A DNA stretch of 64,000 nt from Poindextera sp963706385 (GCA_963706385.1 OY970153.1:1240001-1304000), one strand, 5' to 3'; shown: positions 1 to 9,192, numbered from the stretch's first letter. The notes: generated by a model from the letters alone, not told the origin. Program-made: numbers and translations.

Positions 1-896
1 GCGGACGGCGCGACCGTGTCGGAAGACGCCGGTGGGTTTGCCGGAGGAGCCGAGGCCGCCGCGATCAACGCGGCGAGATCGGGCCCGTCCGACGCTCCCT
101 CGCGCTCGATGGTCAGTTCGCAATCGCCGTCGACAAATTCGAACACTTCGCGAACCGCCCGTTCATCGTCCTGGGTGTCGAGGCGGACGGTCCAGGTCAG
201 ATACGATCCCTCCGGATCGATCGCCTCGAGCGACGGCAGCTCGCCTTCGTCGAGCTCGATCCGCATCGAACCCAGGCGCGAAAGTTCGCGCAGCAACAAC
301 CCGGCCTCGTTGGCCTTGGCGTAAAGCGCGGGCGCCGGCTTGAAGCGAATGGTCCATCCAGACGGGGCGTCGACCGGTTCGACCGGCGCCACGTCCGGGA
401 TGGAGACCGTCATCGGCTTGAACTCGAAGCCGAGGTCGTCCTCGGCGGCGGCCGGCGCGGGGCTCGCCGCCGAAGCCGAGTCCCCCGCCCGCGGCGTGTC
501 CCCGAGCGGCTCGCCGGCGGTCCAGGCCTCCAACTCGGCGACCATCGAGGCGGTTTCCTGTTCGTTGGGCGATCCGTTGGTCCGGGCCGCCTGGACCTCG
601 TCGGCCAGGACATCGGCGGCTCTCAGCAGCACGCGCACCAGTTCCGGCGCCGGATCGATCCGGCCGCTCCTGACGCCGTCGAGCAGAGTCTCGAAGACGT
701 GAGCGTAGCGCACCAGGGAGTCGAGCGCGAAGGCCCCCGCGCCGCCCTTGACCGAGTGGACGGCGCGAAACACGGCGTTGACCGTCTCGCTGTCGCCCTC
801 CCCGGCCTCCATCTTCAGAAGGCCAGACTCCAGATCCGCGAGCAGCTCGTCGCATTCCTGGAAGAAGGTCGCCTTGATCTCTTCGAGTTCGTCCAT
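1..896 (-). CDS. cheA: Chemotaxis histidine kinase CheA, N-terminal part (runs off left edge)
   Basis: This is the N-terminal ~298 residues of CheA, the cytoplasmic kinase that relays chemoreceptor signals to CheY. It starts at the ATG ending at 896 and has no stop before the window edge. Residues 1-110 form an Hpt (P1) domain with the phosphoacceptor motif AVHSVKGGAGAF (His47). A Ala/Pro-rich linker follows, then a P2-like alpha/beta domain from about residue 165 that ends near VFEFVDGDCELTIE. The dimerisation, ATPase and CheW-like domains would lie to the left of the window. It is the last visible gene of the minus-strand chemotaxis operon, 5 nt after cheY. Identity is clear; completeness cannot be judged. 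Confidence 0.93.
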   Translation of the reverse strand, partial: MDELEEIKATFFQECDELLADLESGLLKMEAGEGDSETVNAVFRAVHSVKGGAGAFALDSLVRYAHVFETLLDGVRSGRIDPAPELVRVLLRAADVLADEVQAARTNGSPNEQETASMVAELEAWTAGEPLGDTPRAGDSASAASPAPAAAEDDLGFEFKPMTVSIPDVAPVEPVDAPSGWTIRFKPAPALYAKANEAGLLLRELSRLGSMRIELDEGELPSLEAIDPEGSYLTWTVRLDTQDDERAVREVFEFVDGDCELTIEREGASDGPDLAALIAAASAPPANPPASSDTVAPS

Positions 897-901
897 TGGA
901 T

Positions 902-1264
902 TCACGCGGCGACCTTGCGGATGGCCTCGACCAGCTTGTCGGGATGGAACGGCTTGACGATCCAGCCCGTGGCGCCGGCCTCGCGCGCCCGGTTCTTCTT
1001 GGCCGGGTCGCTTTCGGTGGTCAGCACCAGGATCGGCGTGGCCCGATAGTTCTCGTCCTCGCGCACCGCTTCGATGAAGCCGAAGCCGTCGAGCCGGGGC
1101 ATGTTGATGTCGGTGATGATCACATCGGCGTTGGCCTGGTCGAGGACTTCCAGTCCATGGACGCCATCCACCGCCTCGATGACGTGGAAGCCGGCCTTGA
1201 CCAGCGCTAAACGCAGCATGTCGCGCATGGTGCGCGAGTCATCCACCGTCAGAATCCGCATCAT
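902..1264 (-). CDS. cheY: CheY-type single-domain response regulator
   Basis: A 120-residue stand-alone receiver domain, the normal size for CheY, which carries the phosphoryl signal from CheA to the flagellar motor. The acidic pocket is Asp8-Asp9, the phosphoacceptor is Asp52 in IITDINMP, the switch Thr is in LVLTTES (about 82-83), and the conserved Lys104 sits in WIVKPF. There is no output domain. The start ATG overlaps the stop of the upstream STAS gene (ATGA), so the two are probably translationally coupled. It is followed 5 nt later by cheA. The family is certain. Which motor or output it serves is inferred from the operon only. Confidence 0.95.
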   Translation of the reverse strand: MMRILTVDDSRTMRDMLRLALVKAGFHVIEAVDGVHGLEVLDQANADVIITDINMPRLDGFGFIEAVREDENYRATPILVLTTESDPAKKNRAREAGATGWIVKPFHPDKLVEAIRKVAA

Positions 1265-1548
1265 TGCTCCGCCTCCGCCTTTTGATCGTCGTCAAATCGT
1301 CCGTGCGCGCCGAACAGGGTCAGCGCCTCGTCGAACGCCGCCGAGCGCGGCGCGATGGCGAGCGGACAATTGTCCTCCGCCCAGGTTTTTTTTGCCGCCA
1401 GCAGCACCTGCAGGCACAGCCCGCCCAGCCGTTCGACGCCCGAGGCGTCGAGGCTCAGAGGTTGGCCCTTATGCTCCAGCAGAGCCGCCTTCAGCGGGGC
1501 GGCGGCCTTCAGATCCAGCACGGCGTCGAGCGACAGGGTCTGGCTCAT
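1261..1548 (-). CDS. STAS-domain protein of the chemotaxis operon
   Basis: A small 95-residue protein with a single STAS-like fold (SpoIIAA / lipid-asymmetry MlaB type): an alternating beta-alpha pattern with the core motif LDASGVERLGGLCLQVLL around residues 33-50. The acceptor Ser-Thr loop typical of anti-anti-sigma factors is not obvious. Similar short STAS proteins often sit between MCP and cheY in alphaproteobacterial che operons, where their role is poorly defined. Here it lies 2 nt after the receptor gene and overlaps cheY by 4 nt. The start is the ATG ending at 1548; a longer shadow frame upstream was rejected because it overlaps the MCP. Assignment to the STAS family is moderately strong; function is unknown. 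Confidence 0.86.
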   Translation of the reverse strand: MSQTLSLDAVLDLKAAAPLKAALLEHKGQPLSLDASGVERLGGLCLQVLLAAKKTWAEDNCPLAIAPRSAAFDEALTLFGAHGRFDDDQKAEAEQ

Positions 1549-1550
1549 GC

Positions 1551-3173
1551 TCAAAACTCCTCCCATCCGTCGTCGGCGGCCGGCGCCTTCGCACCGCCGC
1601 CGAAGCTGGCGGCGACCTTGCGGGTCATCTCGCGCGCGGGCGAGCGGACCGGGCGGGCGTTGGCGCTGGCGGGACGCGGCGCCGGGCGCTCGGCGGCCCG
1701 AGAAGCGCCCGATTGCGACGAGCTGACCTTGAAGCGGGCGATCAGCCGCGCCAGCTCCTCGGTCTCGCCCTTCAGCGAATGGGTCGCCGCGGTCGACTGC
1801 TCGACCATCGCCGCGTTCTGCTGCACCACCTGGTCCATCTGGTTGACCGTGGTGTTCACCTCGTTCAGCCCGGTGGCCTGCTCCTGCGCCGAGGCCGCGA
1901 TCTCCGAGACCAGGGCGTCGATCTCCGCCACCTTGGCCACGATCGACTGCAGCGCCTTGCCGGTCTCGCCCACCAGCGACACCCCTTGGCCAACCTGCTG
2001 CGAGGACGCCGAGATCAGCGCCTTGATCTCCTTGGCCGCCTCCGCCGAGCGCTGGGCCAGCGCCCGCACCTCCTGCGCCACCACCGCGAAGCCGCGGCCC
2101 GCGTCCCCAGCCCGCGCCGCCTCGACCCCGGCGTTCAACGCCAGAAGATTGGTCTGGAAGGCGATCTCGTCGATCACCCCGATGATCTGGCTGATCTGCT
2201 GCGAGGAGGTCTCGATCTGGCCCATCGCCTGGACCGCCTCGGCCACCACCGCGCCGGAATGCTCCGCCTCGCCCTTGGCCGCGGTCACCACCTCGCTGGC
2301 CTGCTTGGCCCCCGAGGCGGTCTTCTTCACCGTCGCGGTGATCTCGTCCAGCGCCGCCGCCGTCTCCTCCAGGCTCGCCGCCTGCTGCTCGGTGCGCTTG
2401 GACAGATCGTCCGACGCCTGCGCGATCTCGTCCGCACCGGCGCTGATCCCGTGGGTGTTGTTGCTCACCACGGTCATCGTCTCTTCCAGCTGCTCCATCG
2501 CCCCGTTGAAGTCGTCGCGCAGCTTGCGGTACTCGTCCGGGATCGCGTCCGACATCCGAAACGTCAGGTCCCCCGCCGCCAGGTGGGTCATCCCCTCCCC
2601 GACCGAGGCCACCACCACGCCCCGCTCCTTCGACAGCACCTCGGCCTCGGCCGCCACCCGCGCCTTCTCGGCCTCGTCCAGGTAGACCGAGATGGCGAAG
2701 TCCATGTCCAGCAGCGTCGCCTTGACCATCGCGCCCAGCTCGGCCGCCACGTCCTGCATCGACGGACCCTTCTTGGCCCCGAAGCCGGCCTTGGGCCAAT
2801 GTTCCTCGAGGACCGCCTTGACCAGACCCTCCAGCAGCATCGCATAGCCGCCGATGTACCAGCGCGGCTCCAGGCCGATCCGCGCGTGGGTCTCGCCGAT
2901 CTTGGTCACCGCCCGCACATAGTTCTGGTCGAACGAGGCGTTGGTGATCGTCGACCAGTGCTGGATCTGCAGGTCCTTGGCCGCCGACATGTGGCTCTGG
3001 CTGGAGAAGAACTTGCGCGTCTCCGGAAACGCCTGAACCTGGCTGTAGAACGCATCCAAGATCCCCGGCAGCGCCTTCATCAAGATCGGCTTGACCGACC
3101 GAAGACGCTGCTGAACCTCCGGATTCAAATTCATGAAACTCAGGCGTTCACTGATCGTATCGTTCGACGACAT
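1551..3173 (-). CDS. Globin-coupled methyl-accepting chemotaxis protein (soluble aerotaxis-type receptor)
   Basis: A 540-residue chemoreceptor. Residues 1-160 are a protoglobin/sensor-globin domain of the HemAT type, with the proximal haem His in GETHARIGLEPRWYIGGY, so oxygen or another gas is the likely ligand. A HAMP-like stretch follows (GEGMTHLAAGDLTFRM), then a coiled-coil methylation region and the kinase-control hairpin tip around DEIAFQTNLLALNAGVEAAR. The C-terminus ends GWEEF, an xWxxF pentapeptide like the CheR/CheB tether of Tar. From this start there is no membrane segment. The ATG ending at 3173 has a good RBS (GGAG, 9 nt upstream). The frame stays open upstream into a membrane module described separately. 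It is the first complete gene of the che operon. Confidence 0.93.
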   Translation of the reverse strand: MSSNDTISERLSFMNLNPEVQQRLRSVKPILMKALPGILDAFYSQVQAFPETRKFFSSQSHMSAAKDLQIQHWSTITNASFDQNYVRAVTKIGETHARIGLEPRWYIGGYAMLLEGLVKAVLEEHWPKAGFGAKKGPSMQDVAAELGAMVKATLLDMDFAISVYLDEAEKARVAAEAEVLSKERGVVVASVGEGMTHLAAGDLTFRMSDAIPDEYRKLRDDFNGAMEQLEETMTVVSNNTHGISAGADEIAQASDDLSKRTEQQAASLEETAAALDEITATVKKTASGAKQASEVVTAAKGEAEHSGAVVAEAVQAMGQIETSSQQISQIIGVIDEIAFQTNLLALNAGVEAARAGDAGRGFAVVAQEVRALAQRSAEAAKEIKALISASSQQVGQGVSLVGETGKALQSIVAKVAEIDALVSEIAASAQEQATGLNEVNTTVNQMDQVVQQNAAMVEQSTAATHSLKGETEELARLIARFKVSSSQSGASRAAERPAPRPASANARPVRSPAREMTRKVAASFGGGAKAPAADDGWEEF

Positions 3174-3920
3174 GGCGGTCTCCGTGGGGGTGTGATCGGG
3201 GAAGAAATTCCGTCCGTGGCTCGCCGCTTGCGGGTAGCCGGTCTGGTTCCATGAAACGGTCGTGGCCGGCGCGATCGGCGCGGACCGCGCCTCGGCGCGC
3301 CGCGCGGCCGCGCGGCCTGTCAACAGGACCGCGACGATCGCGCCGGCCAGCGCCAGCAGGCCGCCGCCGAGCGTGATTTGCAGCCGGCGCAGCGCTTGCT
3401 CGACCCGCGAGCGCAGCGCCGACTCGACCCGCCGGTTGGCGGCGCGCCATGCGCCGTCGACATTGGCGACGGACGCCATCTGGGCGCCCGCATCGCCGGC
3501 GAGCAGCAGAGCCGGCAACCGGACCGTTTCGGCCTCCGCCGCTCGGGCGGCGTCGCCCTTGAGGCCAAGCCTGAGCTTCGAGCCGTCCGCGACGGCGCGC
3601 AGCAGCGCCGCGCCAGCCTCCAGCCGCTCGCGCCGATCCAGCGCGCGACGGAACGCCGCCGAGGCGAGACCGGCGCCGAACCGCGCGTCCGCTTGTGCGG
3701 TGACATTTCCAGGGACTTCGCCGCCGCCGCCGCCGTGCTGGACGACGCCCAACTCGGCCGACCAGACCTGAGGAAGATAGGCGTTGCCGGCCACCGCCAA
3801 CCGCGCGGCGGCCAAGTCCCGAGCGCTTCCGACGACGGCGAGGCAAAGCGCCGCGGCGCCGGCGACCAACAGGCCGATCACGGCCAGGCGCGCGCCGATC
3901 GACAGGCGCGCGATCACCAT
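3174..3920 (-). pseudogene. MCP-type transmembrane sensor module, in frame with the globin receptor (remnant or N-terminal extension)
   Basis: Reading on from the globin receptor in the same frame, 249 sense codons precede its ATG. From the ATG at 3920 (MVIARLSIGARLAVIGLL) there is a typical MCP start: a first membrane segment at residues 10-31, a roughly 150-residue helical periplasmic-like region, and a second membrane segment at 181-201. The HAMP domain expected next is missing. Instead about 45 residues of low-complexity linker run into the globin start, and this linker contains the receptor's own RBS. Either an older MCP gene lost its 3' part and now reads through by chance, or the product is a 789-residue membrane-anchored globin receptor. 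I lean towards a remnant. The RBS at 3920 is weak. Confidence 0.5.
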
Positions 3921-4387
3921 CGCTCGGCCCACCCGTCGGCCCGGGCCGGGCAGCAAGACGACGCGATCACGGCGCGCACGGCCCCCGCCTCGTTGACTCG
4001 CCGACATCCCGTCATTGCGATCGTCCGCCCACCCCGCGCCCGCGCGCGCCCCGACCAACCCGACACAACCGCCCCCAAATAATTCGGCGCTGGCCTACTC
4101 AGGTCATTGCTTCACGCAAGCTTTACACATTCACCAAGACGGGAACGTCTACCGGTCCCGACAAAATCCAAACCTTGAACGACAGCCAGCGCGGCCAAAA
4201 CCGTCGAACTCGGCACCTTCTAGATTGGGGCGTGCTAGTTAATTAGGAGTGAATTGCAGGTGCGTATTTGGTGGGCTCAAGCGCGCTGAAGCCCTTATTT
4301 TCTCAGGAAATCGCGCGTCGAAAAGCCGCACTCGACCGAAGCTTTGCCGAGCGGTCGTCACCGCCATGATGATGAGCGGTTTCAAGC
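3921..4387. other. Intergenic region upstream of the chemotaxis operon
   Basis: About 470 bases without a convincing gene, with lower GC around 4080-4290. It should hold the promoter of the minus-strand che operon. I could not identify a clear sigma-70, sigma-54 or CtrA-type element by eye. The short plus-strand frames here are compositionally unlike proteins. Confidence 0.4.
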
Positions 4388-4413
4388 GCCCGCCGCGCGC
4401 CGGGGCGGCGGGC
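4388..4413 (-). terminator. Candidate hairpin terminator after the enolase-superfamily gene
   Basis: A perfect 9-bp GC stem (4388-4396 pairs with 4405-4413) with an 8-base loop lies 21 bases past the stop of the minus-strand gene. There is no strong U tract after it, so it may be a weak or factor-assisted terminator. Confidence 0.42.
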
Positions 4414-4433
4414 GATGATCGGGAGCGGCGCCG

Positions 4434-5615
4434 CTAAGCCTTGTATTGGCTCAACTTGTCTTCATCCAGTTCGACGCCGACGCCCGGCCGTTCCTCGAAG
4501 ATGAGGTCGCCGGCTTCCCAGCGGAACGGCTGCTTGACGATCTGGTCGAAGAATCCGCCGGATTTGTAGATGCTCTCCTGAATCAGGAAGTTGGGAATAT
4601 TGACGTCGATCTGCAGGGCGGCGGCGGTGATCACCGGCCCGCCCCAGACATGCGGGGCCATCAGCACATAGTGGGCTTCCGCCAGGGCCGAGATCTGTTT
4701 CGCCGCAGTGACCCCGCCGCAGCTTCCCAGGTCCGGCTGGGCGAAATGGCACGCGCCCGCCGCGAACAGTTTTTGGAAGTCGTGGACATAGGCCAGCCGC
4801 TCGCCGGTGGCGATGGGGATGGTGGTGCTGGCGGCGATCCGCGCCATTTCCTCGAAATTCTCGGGCGGGCAAGGCTCTTCCAGCCATAGCGGGTCGTACT
4901 TCTCCAGCCGTTTCGCCAGTCTGCGGGAGACCGACGGCGTGATCTGGCCATGGGTGCCGATCAGGATGTCGGCCCGATTGCCGACCGCCTCGCGAATGGC
5001 CTCGATGGTGCGTTCGGCCCGGTCGTACTCCTCCATGGTGATTTCCCAGGGGCCGATCGGCAACGAACCTGGGATCGTATAGCGCAGGGGATCGAGCTTC
5101 ACCCCGGTGAAGCCCTGATCGACGATCTTGGCGGCGATTTCTCCCACCCGCTTGGGGTTGTTCGACCAGTTGGCGGCCGAAGCGGCGAGACCTTCCTCGG
5201 TGTCCAGGTCGTACAGGTAGGTATAGGTGCGGATACGATCGCGATAGCGGCCGCCGAGCAGGTCGCAGATCGGCGCCTCGAAAAATTTCCCGCAGATGTC
5301 CCACATGGCGATGTCGAAGGCGCTGATCAGGCCACCGACGAAATAGTCCGTGTGCTGCGACGACAGCCCGGCATACATCAGCTTGTTCAGCATATCCCGG
5401 TTCATCGGGTTCTGGCCTTGCAGGTACCGGTCGAAGATACCCTTCACCATTTGCTCAAACCCGCGCTCCATGCCGTACAGGCTGAATAGAACGGCGGTTT
5501 CGCCCCATCCGACCAGGCCGGAATCGGTCTCCAACTTGATGAAATACCAGAAGTAGCCGCCGAAATTCGGGGGCGGGGTGCGAATGGCGTAGGCCGTCGC
5601 CTTGGTCAGTCTCAT
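4434..5615 (-). CDS. Mandelate racemase/muconate lactonizing enzyme family protein (galactonate dehydratase-like)
   Basis: A 393-residue enolase-superfamily enzyme of normal length. The capping N-terminal domain (1-125) precedes the TIM barrel. Barrel motifs seen are GVKLDPL, IGTHGQ, WLEEPCPPEN, ATGERL and APHVWGGP. The KxK motif of true mandelate racemase is absent, and the pattern is nearer to acid-sugar dehydratases of the galactonate dehydratase group. By eye the first metal-ligand Asp of that group aligns with Gly in IGTHGQ, so substrate and even reaction are uncertain. The start ATG has GGAG 8 nt upstream. It lies 24 nt after an amidase gene on the same strand and is probably co-transcribed with it. 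A role in sugar-acid or hydroxy-acid catabolism is inferred only. Confidence 0.88.
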   Translation of the reverse strand: MRLTKATAYAIRTPPPNFGGYFWYFIKLETDSGLVGWGETAVLFSLYGMERGFEQMVKGIFDRYLQGQNPMNRDMLNKLMYAGLSSQHTDYFVGGLISAFDIAMWDICGKFFEAPICDLLGGRYRDRIRTYTYLYDLDTEEGLAASAANWSNNPKRVGEIAAKIVDQGFTGVKLDPLRYTIPGSLPIGPWEITMEEYDRAERTIEAIREAVGNRADILIGTHGQITPSVSRRLAKRLEKYDPLWLEEPCPPENFEEMARIAASTTIPIATGERLAYVHDFQKLFAAGACHFAQPDLGSCGGVTAAKQISALAEAHYVLMAPHVWGGPVITAAALQIDVNIPNFLIQESIYKSGGFFDQIVKQPFRWEAGDLIFEERPGVGVELDEDKLSQYKA

Positions 5616-5639
5616 CGGTGTCGCTCCGGTGTCGCGCCC

Positions 5640-7049
5640 TCAGATGGCGGGATGATGGGCGGCGAATCCGGCGGCCGCCTCATAGGCCGCCCCGGCCGCC
5701 AGCAGCGAGGCCTCGGCGAGATCCGGACCGATCAGCTGGAAGCCCAACGGAACGCCGGACGCCGTCCGCCCCATGGGCAGGGTCAGCGAAGGGACCCCGG
5801 CGAGGTTGAACGGGATCGTGTAGCCGGTGAGCGGCGCCGCGGCCAACGGAGGCCCGCTCACCGCCGCCGCCATCTCGCCGACCATCGGCGGCGCGCTCGC
5901 CATCACCGGCGCGACCAGCATGTCGACCGCCCGGAAGATCCGCGTCAGCCGCCCGTGGAGCTCGCGCCGCCAGATGGCGATGGCGGCGTAGTCCATCGCC
6001 GAGGTCGCCCGGCCGATGTCCAGCAACGCGGCGTAACCGGCGCTGTAGCAACCCTTTTCGGACGGATAGCTCGGCGCATGGGAGATCGCCGCCTCGACGA
6101 ACGCCGCCGCCACCGCCCGCTCGAGGAATTCGCCGACCTCGGGCGCGCTGACCTCCACGATCGTCGCGCCCGCCGTCTCCATCAGGGCGATGGCGGCCTT
6201 CAGCGCCGCCTCGGTCGGCGCGTCCAGTCCGGCGAGCGAATAGACCGGGTCGACACCGAGCCTGACGCCTTTCAAGCTTCCCGCTCGCGCCGCCCCGACC
6301 CAGTCGGCGGCGGGTTCGTCGAGCGCGGTCGGATCGAACGGGTCGGGACCCGCGATCGCGGCGAACATCAGCGCGGCGTCGACCACCGAGCGCGCTATCG
6401 GGCCGACGTGATCGAAGGTGTCGGACAAGGGAAAGACCCCGTGCCGGCTGACGCGGCCCCAGGTCGGCTTCAGTCCCACCAGATGATTGCAGGCTGACGG
6501 GAAGCGGATCGATCCGGCGGTGTCGGTGCCGATGGCGCCGAAGGCGAGCCCCGCGGCCACCGACACGCCCGAACCGCTGGAGGAAACCCCGGTCCAATGA
6601 TCGGGGCTCCAGGGATTGACCGGCGGGGTTATGTCGGGGTGATGCGCGCCCCAGGCGCCCTCGGTCAGTTGCGTCTTGCCGATGATGATCGCCCCGGCCG
6701 CTCGCAGGCGCGCCACCACCGTCGCCGTATCGCCCGGCTTGAACCGCGTCGGAAAAAAGCCGCCGGCGCGGGTGGCCGTGCCCGCCATCGCGCACAGGTC
6801 CTTCACCGCGATCGGAACGCCGTGCAGCGGGCCAAGCTTTTCTCCCCGCGCCCGGCCGGCGTCGGCGTCCCGCGCCTCGGCCAGAGCGGCCTCGGCGCGC
6901 ACCTGGGCGAAAGCGTGCAGGCGCGGCTCCAGCGCCTCGATGCGGCCGATCGTATGCCGGGTCAGCTCTTCCGACGAAAGCGCGCCGGCGCGAACCTCCG
7001 CGGCGACCTCGGCAAGGCCGCGATAGTGCATGGGCTCACCGCTGGTCAT
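5640..7049 (-). CDS. Amidase-signature family hydrolase
   Basis: A 469-residue amidase-signature enzyme hydrolysing a C-N amide bond with a Ser-cisSer-Lys triad. Visible residues are Lys83 (GVPIAVKDL), the cis-Ser in TGVSSSGSG (about 157) and the nucleophile Ser180 in TDTAGSIRFP. The HLVGLKPTWGRVS segment is also typical. The start is the ATG ending at 7049, which has GGGAGA 5 nt upstream; the longer open frame to 7223 has no RBS. It is followed by the enolase-superfamily gene 24 nt downstream. The family includes mandelamide hydrolase, which also pairs with mandelate genes, but nothing in the sequence fixes the substrate. Confidence 0.92.
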   Translation of the reverse strand: MTSGEPMHYRGLAEVAAEVRAGALSSEELTRHTIGRIEALEPRLHAFAQVRAEAALAEARDADAGRARGEKLGPLHGVPIAVKDLCAMAGTATRAGGFFPTRFKPGDTATVVARLRAAGAIIIGKTQLTEGAWGAHHPDITPPVNPWSPDHWTGVSSSGSGVSVAAGLAFGAIGTDTAGSIRFPSACNHLVGLKPTWGRVSRHGVFPLSDTFDHVGPIARSVVDAALMFAAIAGPDPFDPTALDEPAADWVGAARAGSLKGVRLGVDPVYSLAGLDAPTEAALKAAIALMETAGATIVEVSAPEVGEFLERAVAAAFVEAAISHAPSYPSEKGCYSAGYAALLDIGRATSAMDYAAIAIWRRELHGRLTRIFRAVDMLVAPVMASAPPMVGEMAAAVSGPPLAAAPLTGYTIPFNLAGVPSLTLPMGRTASGVPLGFQLIGPDLAEASLLAAGAAYEAAAGFAAHHPAI

Positions 7050-7203
7050 CCGCCGTCTCCCGCTCACACGCCAACACCGCGCCGCATCGGCGTGAATTGA
7101 TCTCTGATAACCGTGATCGCGTTTTCGGCGGCCGGAGACAAGCGGGAACGCGCCGCCCGCCGCCGCGAGCGCCAAGCACCGCATGGCGGCGAGCATCCTG
7201 AGG

Positions 7204-8991
7204 TCAGCGACTGCGCTCGACATAGGCGCGCCAGCCGCCCAGGGCGGTGATGTCTTCGGCGCCGTCCAGCGCCCGCGGCTCGGCCACGAAGCCCTTGACC
7301 TCGGTTCCGTCGTCCAGGCTCACCGTGCCGATGGCCAGCGGCGCGGGGACCTCGGCCACGAAGCTCCCGAAGGCTTCCAGCGAAAGCGCGTAGACCTCGA
7401 CCTCGATCGCCGCGCCGCCATCGCCCACGTGCGCCAGCGCCGGCTTGGGCGGCGTGGTCCCGGCCATGGCGTAGAGCCTGTAGACGCTCGCGGTCTTGCA
7501 GCGGCGCACCAGCCGCGCGCCGCGCGAGGTGAGCTGCCAGTGCAGCGGCATGCCGGCCAGGTGGGCGCCGACCACCGCCAGCCGCACGCCGGTTTCGACG
7601 CCGGCGAGGTCGAGCGGCGGGGCCTTCGGCGCCGGGGCGATCGCCTCGTAGCGGCGGGCGAGATCGAGCAGCGCCCGGTCGGTCCAGGCCGGGCCAATCA
7701 GACTGACGCCGAAGCCGGTGGCGTTATCGCGGAAACCCGCCGGAACGGCGATCGCACTCATGTCCAACAGGTTCGCGAAATTGGTGTAGAGGCCGAGGTT
7801 GGCGTTGAGCACGAAGGGCTCGGCCAGCACCTCGCGCACCCGGTAGGTGGTCGCCGCGGTCGGCAGCAGCAGCACCTCCGCGGCTTCCCACAGGCGCTCG
7901 GCGTCGCGCCGCAGGGCCCGCAGCCGATAGGCGGCCTTGAACGCCTCCACCGCCGAGACCGCCCAGCCGCCCTGCAGGATCGCGCGAACCGTCGGCTCGA
8001 TGGCGGCGGGCTGGGCGCGCAGCAGGTCCTCGACCGCGGCGGTGCGCTCGGCGACCCAGGGTCCCTGATAGAGCAGCGCCCCCGCCTCTCTCAGCGGCGC
8101 GATGTCGACCTCGACCGGCCGCCCACCCATGGCGACCAGTCGGGCCATCGCCGCCTCGAACAGCCGCTTGGACTGATCGTCGCCGAACCATTGGCGCTGA
8201 TCGGGGCGCGGGACGGCGAAGCGGAAGGCGGGCGGGATGGTCTCGTTCGGTTCCGCGGGCGGGCGGCGCGAGAACGGATCGGCGGCGTCGAAGCCGGCGG
8301 CGACCTCGTCCACTCGCCCCGCGTCGGCGGCGCTGGAGGCGAACACGCTGACGCAATCCAGCGTGCGGCAGGCGGGAACCACGCCGCGGGTGCTCCAGCG
8401 CCCTCGGGTCGGCTTCAGCCCGACGAGGTGGTTCAGCGCGGCGGGCACGCGGCCGGAGCCGGCCGTATCGGTGCCGAGCGCGAAGGCGACCAGGCTGGCG
8501 GCCACCGCCACCGCCGAGCCGGAGCTGGACCCGCCGCTGATGTAGTCGCGGTTGTAGACCGAGCCGCATGCGCCGTAGGGGCTGCGCGCGCCGACCAGGC
8601 CGGTGGCGAACTGGTCGAGGTTGGTCTTGCCGATCAGCACCGCCCCGGCGGCCAGCAGGCGCGCGACCACCTCGGCGGTCTCGGCGGGCGTATAGGCGAA
8701 GGCCGGGCAGCCGGCGGTGGTGGGCAGGCCGGCGACGTCGATATTGTCCTTCACCGCGAAGGGAACCCCGGCCAGCGGCAGGGCCTCGCCGGCCGCGACC
8801 CGTCGGTCGACCTCGCCCGCCTGGGCCAGGACCTGGGCCTCGCCCACCCGCTCGATCCAGACCTGCGGCTGGACCCGATCATAGGCTGACACCCGGTCCA
8901 GCGCCGCGCGCGCGACCTCGACCGCGCTTCGCCGCCCCGAGGCGACCTCGGCGGCGATCTCGATGACGGACAGGCGCTCGAATTGGGTCAT
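7204..8991 (-). CDS. Allophanate hydrolase-like amidase with C-terminal domain (AtzF type)
   Basis: About 595 residues in two parts. Residues 1-445 are an amidase-signature domain with Lys81 (GVPFAVKDN), cis-Ser in SGGSSSGSA (about 156) and nucleophile Ser179 in TDTAGSGRVP. A C-terminal domain of ~130 residues follows (from about 465: VRLAVVGAHLAGMPLHWQL, ending ALGGWRAYVERSR), as in allophanate hydrolase (AtzF/DUR1,2). Total length matches AtzF (~605). Known members convert allophanate to ammonia and CO2 after urea carboxylase or in s-triazine degradation. No urea carboxylase or cyanuric acid gene is in view. The start is uncertain: ATG at 8991 fits the family N-terminus, while ATG at 9066 adds 25 residues and has GAGG just upstream. 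It is divergent from the TauD-type gene. Confidence 0.85.
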   Translation of the reverse strand: MTQFERLSVIEIAAEVASGRRSAVEVARAALDRVSAYDRVQPQVWIERVGEAQVLAQAGEVDRRVAAGEALPLAGVPFAVKDNIDVAGLPTTAGCPAFAYTPAETAEVVARLLAAGAVLIGKTNLDQFATGLVGARSPYGACGSVYNRDYISGGSSSGSAVAVAASLVAFALGTDTAGSGRVPAALNHLVGLKPTRGRWSTRGVVPACRTLDCVSVFASSAADAGRVDEVAAGFDAADPFSRRPPAEPNETIPPAFRFAVPRPDQRQWFGDDQSKRLFEAAMARLVAMGGRPVEVDIAPLREAGALLYQGPWVAERTAAVEDLLRAQPAAIEPTVRAILQGGWAVSAVEAFKAAYRLRALRRDAERLWEAAEVLLLPTAATTYRVREVLAEPFVLNANLGLYTNFANLLDMSAIAVPAGFRDNATGFGVSLIGPAWTDRALLDLARRYEAIAPAPKAPPLDLAGVETGVRLAVVGAHLAGMPLHWQLTSRGARLVRRCKTASVYRLYAMAGTTPPKPALAHVGDGGAAIEVEVYALSLEAFGSFVAEVPAPLAIGTVSLDDGTEVKGFVAEPRALDGAEDITALGGWRAYVERSR

Positions 8992-9192
8992 CAGGCGATC
9001 TTGACGCGCCGCCGGCGACAACGCCAGGTCGACGAGCCTCGGGTCAATCCCCGGCTTGGGGATCATCGCCTCGCGGCGCGCGCGCTGAACAACTAATGCT
9101 TCGCCGTGGTGCAAGATCGATCCGAGGCGGCTTGCTAGAGGTTGATTCTCGGCGTTTCGCCGCCGGCCATGACGCGGAGGATTTGGCCTGAC

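Noticed and set aside
4015..4437. Short plus-strand open frames in the gap upstream of the che operon
   Set aside because: Proline/arginine-rich or random composition, no RBS, no family motif; they look like chance frames in GC-rich DNA.
4434..5615. Annotation as true mandelate racemase (mdlA) to pair with the benzoylformate decarboxylase gene
   Set aside because: The KxK catalytic motif of mandelate racemase is absent and the two genes are over 40 kb apart.
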